Assembly (NCBI GenBank): GCA_040769125.1
Contig: JAXGLO010000001.1
Span: forward strand, 496,001 to 560,000
Direction: 5' to 3'
Source: CAIXSE01 sp040769125
Lineage (GTDB): Bacteria; Actinomycetota; Thermoleophilia; UBA2241
Length of the DNA stretch: 64,000 nt
The notes beneath the pieces were generated by a model. It had not been told where the DNA came from and made no database searches. It saw only the letters and a list, made by a program, of their open reading frames with translations. The position numbers and the translations under genes are program-made. Shown here one piece after another: positions 25,495-34,939 of this stretch (position 1 is its first letter; each line of letters begins with the position of its first letter).

Positions 25495-26502
25495 CTACCT
25501 CTCGCCGGCCGACTGCTCTGCGCCGAAGTAGGCCCGCGCGTCGATCATGAAGATGTGCGGCGACCAACTCTCGCCGGACGCCGTTGCCTTCTCGGCCTCG
25601 TCGACGGCGGCGACTCGCGCGGTCATGTCGTCGCAGTAGTGCACGATGATGGCCTCGCGGGTCTGGGGCACTACGGGGCTGCCCTTCTCGCGCATGCCGT
25701 GATGGGCGACGATAATGTGGCGCAGCCGCTTGGAGAGCTCGTCGGGGAACCCCGGCACCTCGGCGATGAGGTCCCGCACCATGTCGTGGCCGATGACGAT
25801 CTCGCCGTGCAGCCGGCCTTCGTCGGTCATCATCGGTGCCAGGGCGCCGCTCGTGTAGGCCTGCGTCTTGCCGATGTCGTGGAGGATGGCGCCGGTGACC
25901 GTGAGGTCGCGGTCGACGTTGCCGCCGAGTCGCGTGGCCACGTCGCCGGCCGACTCCGCAACGATGAGCGAATGCTCGAGCAGGCCGTAGCGGTAGGCGT
26001 GGTGGTTGCGCACGGCCGCCGGCGCGACGCCGAACGTGGCGCCGGGCTCCCGTGAGACGTCGAGGGCGCGCTCCAGGAGCGCGCGCAGGTGCGCATTGCC
26101 GATGGACTCGATGAGCGCGAGGAGGCGCTCGCCGAGCTCGCCGGCGCCGACCGGCGATACCTGCACCAGCTCGTCGGCGTCGTACTCGTCTTCGGCTGCG
26201 GGTCGCAGGCGGCGGATCTGCACCTGCGGGCCGTACTGGGGATGGACGCTGTAGGTGCCGCCGGCGATGACGACGTCGCCGGCGTCGATGCTCAGCGCCT
26301 GCTCGGAGGGGTCGAAGTGGATGGCCGGCACCTCGCCGCTGGCGTCGCGCAGCTTGAGGCGCAGGTAGGTCTTGCCGTTGCGGTCGGTGGCCGTGATCTT
26401 CTCTGAGCAGGTGAAGAATGTGTCGACCGCCTGGCCGCTCTCGAGCTCGGCGATGGGCGTGCGCGGCATGGCGGCGGCAAGGCCGCTGAGGTCGTTAAGC
26501 AT
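25495..26502 (-). CDS. YhaM-like 3'-5' exoribonuclease (OB fold + HD domain)
   Basis: 335 residues. Residues 20-110 form an OB-fold nucleic-acid domain (AVDTFFTCSEKITATDRNGKTYLRLKLRDASGEVPAIHFD). The HD phosphohydrolase domain follows: HAYRYGLLEHSL, AILHDIGKTQAY (HD doublet), HGEIVIGHDM and RHIIVAHHG. This order is that of YhaM/Cbf1 nucleases that trim RNA or single-stranded DNA 3' ends. It stands alone and convergent with the upstream hydrolase. Confidence 0.9.
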   Translation of the reverse strand: MLNDLSGLAAAMPRTPIAELESGQAVDTFFTCSEKITATDRNGKTYLRLKLRDASGEVPAIHFDPSEQALSIDAGDVVIAGGTYSVHPQYGPQVQIRRLRPAAEDEYDADELVQVSPVGAGELGERLLALIESIGNAHLRALLERALDVSREPGATFGVAPAAVRNHHAYRYGLLEHSLIVAESAGDVATRLGGNVDRDLTVTGAILHDIGKTQAYTSGALAPMMTDEGRLHGEIVIGHDMVRDLIAEVPGFPDELSKRLRHIIVAHHGMREKGSPVVPQTREAIIVHYCDDMTARVAAVDEAEKATASGESWSPHIFMIDARAYFGAEQSAGER

Positions 26503-26557
26503 GGCGCCTCCTTAGTCGTCGCTAGCGTACCAGACGGGTCGGCCGCGGCGACGGTGG

Positions 26558-27718
26558 TCAACGCTTGCTACCGGGTGACATCCTTGCGGGTCGCCGGCGG
26601 ACGAGGACGAGCCCGGCGAGAAGGACGGCGGCCATGGCCGCCGCGAAGACGAACGGCAGGTGGTAGCCGGTGCGGTACAGGAGGCCGCCGAGGAGCGTTC
26701 CCCCGGCCAGCGGCAGCCCCATGATCGTTTCGAAGATGGCGTAGCCCCAGGCCAGCGGCATGCCGCCGAAGGAGTCGCTGATGATGCCTGTTGACACGTG
26801 CCGCATGGCGTCGAAGGCGCCGCAGAACAGCATGGCGGCGCCCCACATGAAGGGGTTCCAGCCGCCGAGCAGGAGGGCTGTGCCCACGAGCACGGCGACC
26901 AGGACGCCGCCGGCGCCGTAGCGCGGGCCGCGGAGGTCGGTCGCCTGCCCCATCGCCTGCGTGAGCAGCGCCGAGCCGAGCGCCGCCAGCGCCGCGTACA
27001 CACCCAGGGCCGCGTACCCTTGGAGGTGCACCTGCTTGAGATACGGCATGAGGAAGGCCGCGCCGGCCGAGGCTGCGAGGTAGCCGGCGAAGAAGAATCC
27101 CAGGTAGCGGGCGAAGCGCCGGTTGGCGAACAGAGAGCGCGCGCTCAAGGGGACATTCGCGCCGTAGTAGGGCGTGTCCCGGATCAGCGAGATCGCAGTG
27201 GCCGACAGGGCGAAGAGGACGCCGCTGACCACGAAAACCGGCCGCATGCCGAACCGCGAGGCGAGCAGGCCGCCGAACAGCGGAGCCGTGACGAGCCCGA
27301 GAGGGAAGGCCGCGTAAACGGTCGTCAGGTTGCGGGCCCTGCGCTCAGGCGCTGACTTCAGGTAGATGTACGCCTTGGTGGCCGGACCGTTGCCGTAGTA
27401 GAGGCCGGTGATCACGAGGCCCGGAATGAGCCACGGCCAGCTCGGAGCGAGGAAGAAACAGATCGCCGTGGGCACGCCGAGCCACCAGACGATCACGATC
27501 ACCGGCTTGAGGCCGAAGCGCCGCGCCGCCCAGGCGCCGGGGACGTTGCTGGCGGCGGCTATGGTGAGCATCACGGCGTTGAGCAGGCCGATGGTGAACC
27601 GTGAGGCGCCGAGGTCGAGGGCGTAGACGTACAGGAGCGACTGGTAGAGCCCGACGCCGAGGGCGAAGAGGAGCATGGCGGCCGTGCAGAGCCGGAGGTC
27701 ACGGTCAAAGTGGCGCAT
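26558..27718 (-). CDS. MFS transporter
   Basis: 386 residues with about 12 membrane helices. The signature loop between helices 2 and 3 is GAWAARRFGLKPVIV. Sequence repeats between halves (RGPRYGAGG after helix 8) fit the MFS inverted architecture. The ATG at 27718 follows GGGAGAG by about 6 bases, so an upstream extension of the frame is discarded. The substrate is unknown; efflux of a drug or metabolite is plausible. Divergent from the aminotransferase gene. Confidence 0.82.
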   Translation of the reverse strand: MRHFDRDLRLCTAAMLLFALGVGLYQSLLYVYALDLGASRFTIGLLNAVMLTIAAASNVPGAWAARRFGLKPVIVIVWWLGVPTAICFFLAPSWPWLIPGLVITGLYYGNGPATKAYIYLKSAPERRARNLTTVYAAFPLGLVTAPLFGGLLASRFGMRPVFVVSGVLFALSATAISLIRDTPYYGANVPLSARSLFANRRFARYLGFFFAGYLAASAGAAFLMPYLKQVHLQGYAALGVYAALAALGSALLTQAMGQATDLRGPRYGAGGVLVAVLVGTALLLGGWNPFMWGAAMLFCGAFDAMRHVSTGIISDSFGGMPLAWGYAIFETIMGLPLAGGTLLGGLLYRTGYHLPFVFAAAMAAVLLAGLVLVRRRPARMSPGSKR

Positions 27719-27903
27719 GAAGCTCTCCCGATCGTCGGGTGGAGAGGCCTTCATTCTAGCGCGCGGCGAGGCCGACGGGCGCCGCGCGCCCGCATTCGGC
27801 TTTTCTGTGGCGGCCGCGTACGGCATACTAGTCTTCTTCAGTCCAGGTGTTTTCAGCCGCCCCTCTCGGGGCGATACCATCCCAGTGTGAGGAGAGTGGC
27901 GCC

Positions 27904-29076
27904 GTGCAGCTCCGCCGCATCGATCGTCTTCCGCCGTACGTCTTCGCTATCGTCAACGATATGAAGACCGAGGCACGTCGCCGGGGCGAGGACATCATCG
28001 ACCTCGGCATGGGGAATCCCGATCTCGCGACTCCCCAGCCCATCGTCGACAAGCTCAGCCAGGCGGTCCAGAACACCCGGAATCACCGCTACTCTGCCTC
28101 GCGCGGTATCGCCAAGCTGAGGCTCGCGCTGAGCTCGTGGTACGAGCGCGGCTTCGGCGTCGAGATCGATCCGGAGACGGAGGCCATCGTCACGATCGGT
28201 GCGAAAGAGGGTCTGGCTCACCTCATGTGGGTGCTGCTGTGCCCCGGGGATGGGGCGCTCGTACCGGAGCCTTCGTATCCCATCCACCAGTTCTCTTGCG
28301 TCTTCGCCGGCGCCGAGGTCACCAGCGTTCCTCTCTCGTCCGACACCGCCGACTTCTTCGCAGATCTCAAGCAGGCCTATAAGCGCAAGTGGCCGCGACC
28401 GCGGGTCATCCTGGTCAGCTTTCCCCACAATCCAACCGGCCACTGCGTCGACCTCGACTTCTTCGAGCGGCTCGTGCGCTTTGCCCACGAGCACAACGTG
28501 TTCATCGTTCACGACTTCGCCTATGCGGAGATCGTCTTCGACGGCTACAAGCCGCCCAGCATCTTCCAGGTTCCCGGCGCCAAGGACGTCGCCGTCGAGT
28601 TCGTCTCGCTCAGCAAGAGCCACAGCATGTCGGGCTGGCGAATGGGTTTTGGGGCCGGCAACGCTGAGCTCATCGGCGGCCTCCAGCGCCTCAAGAGCTA
28701 CCTCGACTACGGCGTATTCCAGCCCATTCAGATCGCCGCCATCACGGCGCTCAACGAGTGCCAGGATGCGCCCTCGCAGATTTCCGCCGTGTATCAGCAC
28801 CGGCGCGACGTGCTGTGCGACGGCCTGACCCGCGTCGGCTGGGACGTCTACAAGCCGCGAGGCACCATGTTCGTCTGGGCGCAGATCCCCGAGAGGTATC
28901 AGCATCTCGGCTCGGTCGAGTTCAGCAAGCTTCTGCTGACCGAGGGCAAGGTGGCGGTCAGCCCCGGGCTCGGGTTCGGCTCTTCCTGCGACGGCCACGT
29001 GCGGTTCGCCCTCGTCGAGAACGAAGAGCGCATCCGCCAGGCCGTGCGCGGGATCCGCAGAGTCCTGGGAACGTGA
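27904..29076 (+). CDS. Class I/II aminotransferase, AlaC-like
   Basis: 390 residues. LRRIDRLPPYVFAIVNDMKTEARRRGEDIIDLGMGNPDLATPQ is the start typical of the alanine/LL-DAP aminotransferase subgroup. SFPHNPTGHCVD, VHDFAYAEI and the PLP lysine motif SLSKSHSMSGWRMGF are intact. GTG start at 27904 behind AGGAGAG. It probably transfers amino groups between alanine (or another neutral amino acid) and 2-oxoglutarate. The DUF1385 gene follows 7 bases later, suggesting co-transcription. Confidence 0.9.
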   Translation: MQLRRIDRLPPYVFAIVNDMKTEARRRGEDIIDLGMGNPDLATPQPIVDKLSQAVQNTRNHRYSASRGIAKLRLALSSWYERGFGVEIDPETEAIVTIGAKEGLAHLMWVLLCPGDGALVPEPSYPIHQFSCVFAGAEVTSVPLSSDTADFFADLKQAYKRKWPRPRVILVSFPHNPTGHCVDLDFFERLVRFAHEHNVFIVHDFAYAEIVFDGYKPPSIFQVPGAKDVAVEFVSLSKSHSMSGWRMGFGAGNAELIGGLQRLKSYLDYGVFQPIQIAAITALNECQDAPSQISAVYQHRRDVLCDGLTRVGWDVYKPRGTMFVWAQIPERYQHLGSVEFSKLLLTEGKVAVSPGLGFGSSCDGHVRFALVENEERIRQAVRGIRRVLGT

Positions 29077-29083
29077 GCCGGCG

Positions 29084-29902
29084 ATGACCATCCGTCTGGG
29101 CGGCATGGCTCTGCGCGACGGCGTCCTGCTCCAGAGCGAGCGGTACTGGGCTGCGGCCGTGCGGCGGCCCAGCGGCGAGATATCGGTGAGTTCGGGTGCG
29201 AGTGTGCGACTGCCCGGCCGCGAGCGTCTCGGCCAGATCCCCGTCGTTCGTGGGCTCGCGCGGCTGGGCGAGGCTCTGGCCGTGCTGCCCGCGGTGCGGC
29301 ACGCGACCGGAAGCCCGGTCCTGCCTCAGGAGGATCCGCGCCTGCTGGCCGCCACCGGCGCCAGCGCTGCGGCCAGCGTGGCGCTGCGCACCGTGCGCGG
29401 CGGCTCACCGCTGCTCAAGGAGATAGCTGCGGCGGGGCTTGCTTTCGCGCCGGTCCTGATCATGCTGCGCAACTCTCGATTGATGCGGTATCACGGCGCC
29501 GAGCACAAGAGCATCGCGGCCTACGAAGACGGCGGCGTCGCCGCGGCTGCCGCTGCCAGAGAGCACGATCGCTGTGGCTCCAACCTCATCGCGCCGCTGA
29601 TGCTCACCAGCGTGGGCGGCAGCCTGCTCCTGCGCGCCGTCGGCAGGGAGCGGCAGCCGCTGGCGACGCTGCTCCTGGGCATCGTGAGCCTGGGCACGGC
29701 AATGGAGCTCTTCTTGTGGATGTCGCGTCATCAGGACCATCCGCTGGCCCGCGCCCTGCGTCGCCCCGGCCTCGAACTTCAGCGTCTCTTCACGACCGCG
29801 GAGCCCTCGGATGAGCAGCTCGAAGTCGCGCACGTCGCCCTGCAGGAGCTGCTGCGCCTCGAGGAGGCGGCGCCGGCGGCCGCGAGCGCGGCCGGCGCCT
29901 GA
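29084..29902 (+). CDS. DUF1385 family membrane protein
   Basis: 272 residues. The DUF1385 pattern is clear: LGGMALRDGVLLQSERYWAAAVR (normally GGQAVIEGVMMR), the central RYHGAEHKSIAAYE, and a C-terminal RHQDHPLARALRRPGLELQRLFTTAEPSDEQLEVA. Several hydrophobic segments lie between. The family is widespread in Gram-positive and thermophilic bacteria and of unknown function. It differs from the consensus in the first block (the usual Glu-Gly-Val-Met is Arg-Asp-Gly-Val). Confidence 0.85.
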   Translation: MTIRLGGMALRDGVLLQSERYWAAAVRRPSGEISVSSGASVRLPGRERLGQIPVVRGLARLGEALAVLPAVRHATGSPVLPQEDPRLLAATGASAAASVALRTVRGGSPLLKEIAAAGLAFAPVLIMLRNSRLMRYHGAEHKSIAAYEDGGVAAAAAAREHDRCGSNLIAPLMLTSVGGSLLLRAVGRERQPLATLLLGIVSLGTAMELFLWMSRHQDHPLARALRRPGLELQRLFTTAEPSDEQLEVAHVALQELLRLEEAAPAAASAAGA

Positions 29903-29930
29903 CGCTACGCCGCCGCTTCGGGCTCGCCGC

Positions 29931-30413
29931 TCAGCGGTCCGCGGGCCGGCGCTCGGCGAGCCGCTTGCTTCGCCGTCGCCTCGCCGCTTCGTACCATGCT
30001 CGCTGCTCGTCGGTTCGCGGGGTCAGCGGCGGCACCGGGAAGGGGCGGTCATCGTCGTCGAGCGCGACGAACACGAGGTAGGCGGAGTTGGTGTGCGTCA
30101 CCGCGCCCGACTCCAGGTCCTCCGCCTCCACGCGCACGCCTACTTCCATGGACGTCGTGCCCGTGTAGTTGACGTTGGCCATCAGCCGCACGAGGTTGCC
30201 GATTCTTACGGGGAAGTGGAAGTCGATACGGTCGATCGCGGCGGTGACGACCTTCGTGCGCGAGTAGCGGTGGGCGCAGGCCCCGGCGGCTTCGTCTATG
30301 AGCTTCATGACGACGCCGCCGTGGATGTTGCCCATGAAGTTGGCGTCGGCCGGCTGCATGAGGTGGGCCAGCACGAGGCTTGTCTCGCTACCCCTGGGGA
30401 GAGGGTCCGTCAT
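29931..30413 (-). CDS. Acyl-CoA thioesterase, hot-dog fold
   Basis: 160 residues. MQPADANFMGNIHGGVVMKLIDEAAGACAHRYS is the BACH/YciA-type hot-dog signature with the active-site Asn/His region, followed by strand blocks VVTAAIDRIDFHFPVRIGNLV and TSMEVGVRVEAEDL. The basic C-terminal tail is unremarkable. It hydrolyses acyl-CoAs in the cytosol. The small downstream-strand neighbour (30431-30655) lies 17 bases upstream in the same direction. Confidence 0.88.
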   Translation of the reverse strand: MTDPLPRGSETSLVLAHLMQPADANFMGNIHGGVVMKLIDEAAGACAHRYSRTKVVTAAIDRIDFHFPVRIGNLVRLMANVNYTGTTSMEVGVRVEAEDLESGAVTHTNSAYLVFVALDDDDRPFPVPPLTPRTDEQRAWYEAARRRRSKRLAERRPADR

Positions 30414-30430
30414 GCGGCGGCGTGAGGCGC

Positions 30431-30655
30431 CTAGATGTCTAGGGCGCCCGGGGAGCCGTGCTGGCGTCGGTCGCGGATGGTGCGCTTACCGCCATGGGAT
30501 TTGCCGGTACGGCGCTCGCCGCGTCGACGGTCGAGGATCACCTCGACGTTGGGATTGTCTTTGTAGTGCTCGACGAGACGTCGGTACGTCTCTTCGCCGA
30601 GCTCGCGGCGCACCACGCAGTAGATCAATCTAGCCTCCCAGTCGTCGTCACTCAC
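30431..30655 (-). CDS. Small hypothetical basic protein
   Basis: 74 residues, MSDDDWEARLIYCVVRRELGEETYRRLVEHYKDN and then a very basic tail with DRRRGERR and IRDRRQHG. The RRGERR motif resembles sequences at the ends of several actinobacterial small proteins. No known domain is recognised. It is tightly spaced with the thioesterase gene, so the two may be co-transcribed. The reading is supported by coding-like sequence only. Confidence 0.5.
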   Translation of the reverse strand: MSDDDWEARLIYCVVRRELGEETYRRLVEHYKDNPNVEVILDRRRGERRTGKSHGGKRTIRDRRQHGSPGALDI

Positions 30656-30691
30656 GGTAGCACATGGCTACGAGGCTCACCAGAGCGGAGG

Positions 30692-30732
30692 AGGGAGCCA
30701 GGGCCCGGCTCCGTCGCTGGGCCCGGCTCCCC
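30692..30732. terminator. GC-rich hairpin in the 30.66-30.89 kb spacer
   Basis: GGGAGCC (30693-30699) pairs with GGCTCCC (30725-30731), with GGGCCC-rich inner arms. There is no T-run on either side, so its role is uncertain. Confidence 0.35.
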
Positions 30733-30833
30733 TGAGGGGGGTTCTGGTTCCCGGTATCGGCGGATTCGCCGACGACCTTGAGTCAATCGCCACGCTCCTA
30801 GGTGGGGGCGTTGCTGTGGCGCGCAGAACGAAG

Positions 30834-30864
30834 GGCCGACAGCCGCGACACGTGACTGTCGGCC
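30834..30864 (-). terminator. Terminator of the etfBA-acd operon
   Basis: GGCCGACAG and CTGTCGGCC form a 9-bp stem about 25 bases past the acyl-CoA dehydrogenase stop; on the minus strand CTTCGTT follows. Confidence 0.6.
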
Positions 30865-30887
30865 GGCCCCGGAGCCGTCACATGGGT

Positions 30888-32627
30888 TCAGCCGGCGCTG
30901 AGCTGAGTGAGGTGGTCGAGCGCCGCCGGGTCGGAGGCCAGAACCTGTGAGGCGCGGCCCTCGACGCGCGCCGCCGCGGCGTCGACGAAGTACTGCGCCG
31001 CAAGCAACTTGCCGGCGTCGCCCTGCGCTGCACGGAGCATGAGGAAGGCGCTCACCACATCGATCGCCATGTCGGTGAGTCGGCGGGCGTGGAAGTCGCG
31101 GAAGCGGACATCGTTGAGTTCGCGCACGTGCGCGATGGCGGCCACGAGACGCTCACGGGCCTGCCGCACGCGTGCGAGCAGCTCCGGCGTCGCCGAGAAG
31201 TCCCGGGCGTCGTACTCGGCAAGGCGGTCGGCGAGCGTGCCGCCGAGGATGCCGCCGATGGCCGCGACTACCTGGAGCTGGGTTGTGCCTTCGTAGATGT
31301 TGGTGATGCGCGCATCGCGGGTGTGGCGCTCCACCGGGAAGTCGCGCATGTAACCGGAGCCGCCGTGCACCTGGAGCGAGTCGTAGGCGACGGAGTTAGC
31401 CATCTCGGTGCAGCAGGCCTTGGCGAGCGGCGTGAAGAGCGCCGCGAGGCGCGTGGTCTTCTTGAGCTCGGAGCGCAGCGCCTTGACCTCGGCGCCGCTG
31501 CCTTCGGGAGCGTCGGCGCCGGTGAGCTGCGCCAGGCGATGCTCGAGCGCTTCTTTTGTGTCGACGATGAGGGCGGTCTCGTAGAGCAGGGCGCGCGCCG
31601 CCTCGATGCTCACCCTCATGTCCGCGAGCATGCCCTTGACCGCGGTGAGGCGGCTGATGGGCGCTCCGAACTGGATGCGCTCGTCGGCGTACTTGACGGC
31701 CTCGCGGTACGCGGCTTCGGCGATGCCCTGTGCCTGTGCGGCGATAGCGAGGCGGGCGCCGTTCATGAGGCTCATGACGTACGAGGTGAGGCCGCGCCGG
31801 CGCTCGCCAACGAGCAGCGCCGGCGCATCGTCGAACTGCAGCTCGCAGGTGGGCGAGCCGTGGATCCCGAGCTTGTCCTCGAGGCGGCGGATGCGCATGT
31901 GCTCGTCGCGCTCGTAGAGGAACATGCTGAGGCCGCGCGCGTCGGTGGTGCCCTCCTCGGAGCGGGCCAGGACGAGGCTGATCTGACCGCAGCCGTTGGT
32001 GATGAACCGCTTCACGCCGTTGAGGCGCCAGGTGCCGTCGGGGGCCGGAGTCGCCTTGAGCTGCACGTTCTGCAGGTCGGAGCCGGCCTCGGGCTCGGTG
32101 AGGGCCATGGAACCGGTGACCTCGCCGCTCGCGAAGCGTGGCAGATAGGCGGCCTTCATCTCCTCGTCGGCGAACTTGTTGATGGTCTCGGCGATGTCCT
32201 GCAGGCCGAAGATGTTCATGAGCGACGGGTCGGCGCGGCTGATCATCTCGATGATCATGATGCTGACCGACACGGGGAGGTTCAGGCCGCCGTACTTGCG
32301 CGGCAGCGTGATGCCCATGAGCTCGGCCTGGGTAAGTCGCTCGAGGCTCTCGGCGATGCCCGGCGCGTAGCGGACCTCGCCGTCGACGAGCTCGTTGCCG
32401 GCGCGGTCGACGTCTTCGGCGCGCGGCGCCACGAACTCCGCCGCGATCTCGCCGGTGATCGCGAGCGTGCGTTCGTACGAATCGAGCGCGTCCTCGTAGT
32501 CGCGCGGCGCGTAGGCGAACTCGGCGGCCTGGCTGTAGTCGTCCTCACGCAGCCTGACAATGCGCGTCAGGTCGAGGCTGCGCATGGTCGCCTGCAGGTC
32601 GGGGTTGTCGGTGTAGAAGTTGCTCAC
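30888..32627 (-). CDS. Acyl-CoA dehydrogenase
   Basis: 579 residues. FAD-binding blocks: GSMALTEPEAGSDLQNVQLKATP and INGLK-type RFITNGCGQISLVLAR. The C-terminal helical domain has YVMSLMNGARLAIAAQAQGIAEAAYREAVKYADERIQFG and VHGGSGYMRDFPVERHTRDARITNIYEGTTQLQ, which includes the usual active-site glutamate area (IYEGT). It is the long class with a C-terminal extra helical domain. GTG start overlaps the etfA stop by 4 bases, so its electrons surely go to the adjacent ETF. The chain length of the substrate is unknown. Confidence 0.92.
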   Translation of the reverse strand: MSNFYTDNPDLQATMRSLDLTRIVRLREDDYSQAAEFAYAPRDYEDALDSYERTLAITGEIAAEFVAPRAEDVDRAGNELVDGEVRYAPGIAESLERLTQAELMGITLPRKYGGLNLPVSVSIMIIEMISRADPSLMNIFGLQDIAETINKFADEEMKAAYLPRFASGEVTGSMALTEPEAGSDLQNVQLKATPAPDGTWRLNGVKRFITNGCGQISLVLARSEEGTTDARGLSMFLYERDEHMRIRRLEDKLGIHGSPTCELQFDDAPALLVGERRRGLTSYVMSLMNGARLAIAAQAQGIAEAAYREAVKYADERIQFGAPISRLTAVKGMLADMRVSIEAARALLYETALIVDTKEALEHRLAQLTGADAPEGSGAEVKALRSELKKTTRLAALFTPLAKACCTEMANSVAYDSLQVHGGSGYMRDFPVERHTRDARITNIYEGTTQLQVVAAIGGILGGTLADRLAEYDARDFSATPELLARVRQARERLVAAIAHVRELNDVRFRDFHARRLTDMAIDVVSAFLMLRAAQGDAGKLLAAQYFVDAAAARVEGRASQVLASDPAALDHLTQLSAG

Positions 32628-33763
32628 GACGCCCCTCCGTCTCCGGCGCCTGCGCCTTTAGTGCGGTAGGCCTTGATCAGCAGCGGGATGACCTTGTGCA
32701 GATCGCCTACGACGCCGTAGTGGGCGACGGCGAAGATCGGCGCCAGCGGATCGCTGTTGATGGCGAGGATGCGGGCGCTCTGGTCCATGCCCGCCCGATG
32801 CTGCACCGAGCCGCTGATGCCGCAGGCGATGTAGAGCTTGGGCCGCACGGTCGTGCCGGTCTGGCCGATCTGGTGGCTGTGGTCGACCCAGCCGGCGTCG
32901 ACGGCGGCCCGGCTGGCGCCGACGACGCCGCCGAGCGTATGGGCGAGCTCCTCGACGAGGGCGAAGCCCTCGCGCGAGCCCACGCCTACGCCACCGGCGA
33001 CGACGATGCGCGCGCCCTTGAGGTCGACGCGCTTCTCCTCCTGAGCACGGCGCACGAGCGATACGGCGAGCTCGGCCTCGGTGAGCACGATCTGGTCGGC
33101 CAGCGCCAGCGGCGCGTCGGTGAGCTCGACGGGCACCTCGACGACCGTGCCGGTGCGGGTTGCATCGGCCTTCGGCATCACCATGACGCCCTCGCGCACC
33201 GTGGCCATCTGCGGCCGGTGCTCCGGGCTGATGATCGTGGCGATGATGTTGCCGCCGAAGGCGGGGCGGATCTGGAAGAGCAGGTCGCGGTACTCCTCGC
33301 CCTTGGCGGTGTGATCGCCAATGCGAAGGTCGGTGCAGTCGGCCGTGAGTCCGGTGCGCAGGGCGCTGGCCACGCGCGGCGCAAGGTCACGCCCGGTCGT
33401 GGTGGCGCCGTAGAGCACGATCTGCGGTTGATGGCGACGGATGAGCGAGGTGACCAGGCGCGTGTACGGGAGGGTCAGGTAGGCGCCGAGCGCCTCGTGG
33501 TCGGCGAGGTAGACGGTGTCGGCGCCGTGGGCGATGAGGGGCGGCGCGAGTCGACGCACGGCCTCGCCGCTGCCGGCGACGATGGCGCCGACAGCGACGC
33601 CGAGCTGGTCTGCCAGCTCGCGAGCGCGGCCGAGCAGCTCCAGGCTGACCTCGGCCGCCGTCCCGTCGCGCTGCTCGATGAAGACCCAGACGTCGCCGTG
33701 CCGGCTGTTGTCAGGTGCGCTTGCGGTGCGCTCAACGCCAGTTGTGCTGCGCCGACTAGCCAA
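32624..33763 (-). CDS. etfA: Electron transfer flavoprotein alpha subunit
   Basis: 379 residues. The N-terminal domain begins DVWVFIEQRDGTAAEVSLELLGRARELADQ. The C-terminal FAD domain has ARIVVAGGVGVGSREGFALVEELAHTLGGVVGASRAAVDAGWV and GQTGTTVRPKLYIACGISGSVQHRAGM, which is the ETF-alpha signature. The start is a TTG 8 bases inside the etfB stop, with GAGGAG ahead of it; no ATG or GTG fits. It forms a heterodimer with EtfB and accepts electrons from the dehydrogenase encoded next. Confidence 0.92.
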   Translation of the reverse strand: MASRRSTTGVERTASAPDNSRHGDVWVFIEQRDGTAAEVSLELLGRARELADQLGVAVGAIVAGSGEAVRRLAPPLIAHGADTVYLADHEALGAYLTLPYTRLVTSLIRRHQPQIVLYGATTTGRDLAPRVASALRTGLTADCTDLRIGDHTAKGEEYRDLLFQIRPAFGGNIIATIISPEHRPQMATVREGVMVMPKADATRTGTVVEVPVELTDAPLALADQIVLTEAELAVSLVRRAQEEKRVDLKGARIVVAGGVGVGSREGFALVEELAHTLGGVVGASRAAVDAGWVDHSHQIGQTGTTVRPKLYIACGISGSVQHRAGMDQSARILAINSDPLAPIFAVAHYGVVGDLHKVIPLLIKAYRTKGAGAGDGGAS

Positions 33764-34682
33764 GGATGTGCTCCTCGATCAGCTCGTGAATGAGCGTGTT
33801 GATGCCCTCTTCGGTGGGATCGACCATGCGCGCCTCGCTCTGCGCGAGCACGACGCTCTCGATCTTCTTGACGCGGGTGGGCGAGCCGCGCAGGCCGAGT
33901 GCGCTCCGGTCGGCCGCAAGGGCCTCGGCGTCCCACTGGACGACGCGGGCGCGACATACGGGCTTGCCGTCGCGCCCGACCATGCAGACCTCCGCCTCGT
34001 CGCTGTGCGGATCGAGGTAGGCGTCGTCGTAGTCGGGCATCGCCTCGGCGGCGATGTTCTTGTACGTCATCACCAGCTTGACGCTCGGCGGCCGCGGCTC
34101 GTTGGCCTCGCCGACGATGGTGAGCAGGCACGGCAGGCTCGACGCGAGCGTCTCGAAGCCGCCCTCGATGGAGCGGGTCGCCGTGATGCTGCCGCCCGCG
34201 GCGCCGGACGGCGCCACCAGCTCGTCGATGCGGCTCACGCAGGTGATCTGCGGGTAGCCGAGTTTCTCGGCCGTCTGTGGCCCGACCTGGGCGGTATCGC
34301 CGTCGATCGCCTGGCGGCCGCACAGCACGAGGTCGGCGCCGCCGAGCTTACGCACCGCCAGGGCGAGGGCGTAGCTGGTCGCCAGAGTGTCGGCGCCGGC
34401 GAAGGCCTTGTCGGTGAGCAGAACGACCTCGTCGGCTCCGCGGTAGAGCGACTCGCGCAGCACCTGAACGGCGGTCGGCGGGCCCATGGTCACGACGGTG
34501 ACCCGCGCGCCCTGCTGCTCCTTGAGCTGGAGGGCCTCTTCAAGGGCGTTGAGGTCTTCGGGATTGAACACGGCCGGCAGAGCCGCCCGGTTGATGGTGC
34601 CGTCCTCTTTCATGGCCTCGCCGGTCACGTTGGCCGTGTCCGGAACCTGCTTGACGAGGACGATGATGCGCAGCTGGGGCAT
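33756..34682 (-). CDS. etfB: Electron transfer flavoprotein beta subunit
   Basis: 308 residues from the ATG at 34682, where MPQLRIIVLVKQVPDTANV matches the family start. LNALEEALQLKEQQGARVTVVTMGPP, DLVLCGRQAIDGDTAQVGPQTAEKLGYPQITCV and the C-terminal part are typical. The C-terminal region is longer than the usual 250 residues and may be clade-specific. No clear ribosome-binding site is seen. It heads the etfB-etfA-acd operon. Whether this ETF bifurcates electrons cannot be judged. Confidence 0.9.
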   Translation of the reverse strand: MPQLRIIVLVKQVPDTANVTGEAMKEDGTINRAALPAVFNPEDLNALEEALQLKEQQGARVTVVTMGPPTAVQVLRESLYRGADEVVLLTDKAFAGADTLATSYALALAVRKLGGADLVLCGRQAIDGDTAQVGPQTAEKLGYPQITCVSRIDELVAPSGAAGGSITATRSIEGGFETLASSLPCLLTIVGEANEPRPPSVKLVMTYKNIAAEAMPDYDDAYLDPHSDEAEVCMVGRDGKPVCRARVVQWDAEALAADRSALGLRGSPTRVKKIESVVLAQSEARMVDPTEEGINTLIHELIEEHILG

Positions 34683-34939
34683 GTCAGGCGTCCAGGGTCG
34701 GGGGAACGAGGGTGTAAGGGAACGCATTCACGAAGCCGGAAGGTTACCAGATGATTCCCGCGCGCGCACGTTTCCGGTGGTTCGCAGCAGAGCCTTCGGT
34801 GTGTTGTCTATCTGGACAGCGTCGTCGTCGGCGAGATCGGCGATAGCACGTGATTCTCAGCGTCGGCAGGAGCAAGGGCGCCAGGGTTTGCGACAGCCAC
34901 GCCGTGGCGCCCTCGGCGGCGCCCGCCCGGCGCAACGAT

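Noticed and set aside
31089..32669. 526-codon plus-strand open frame across the acyl-CoA dehydrogenase gene
   Set aside because: Shadow of the minus-strand dehydrogenase; composition is typical of antisense translation.
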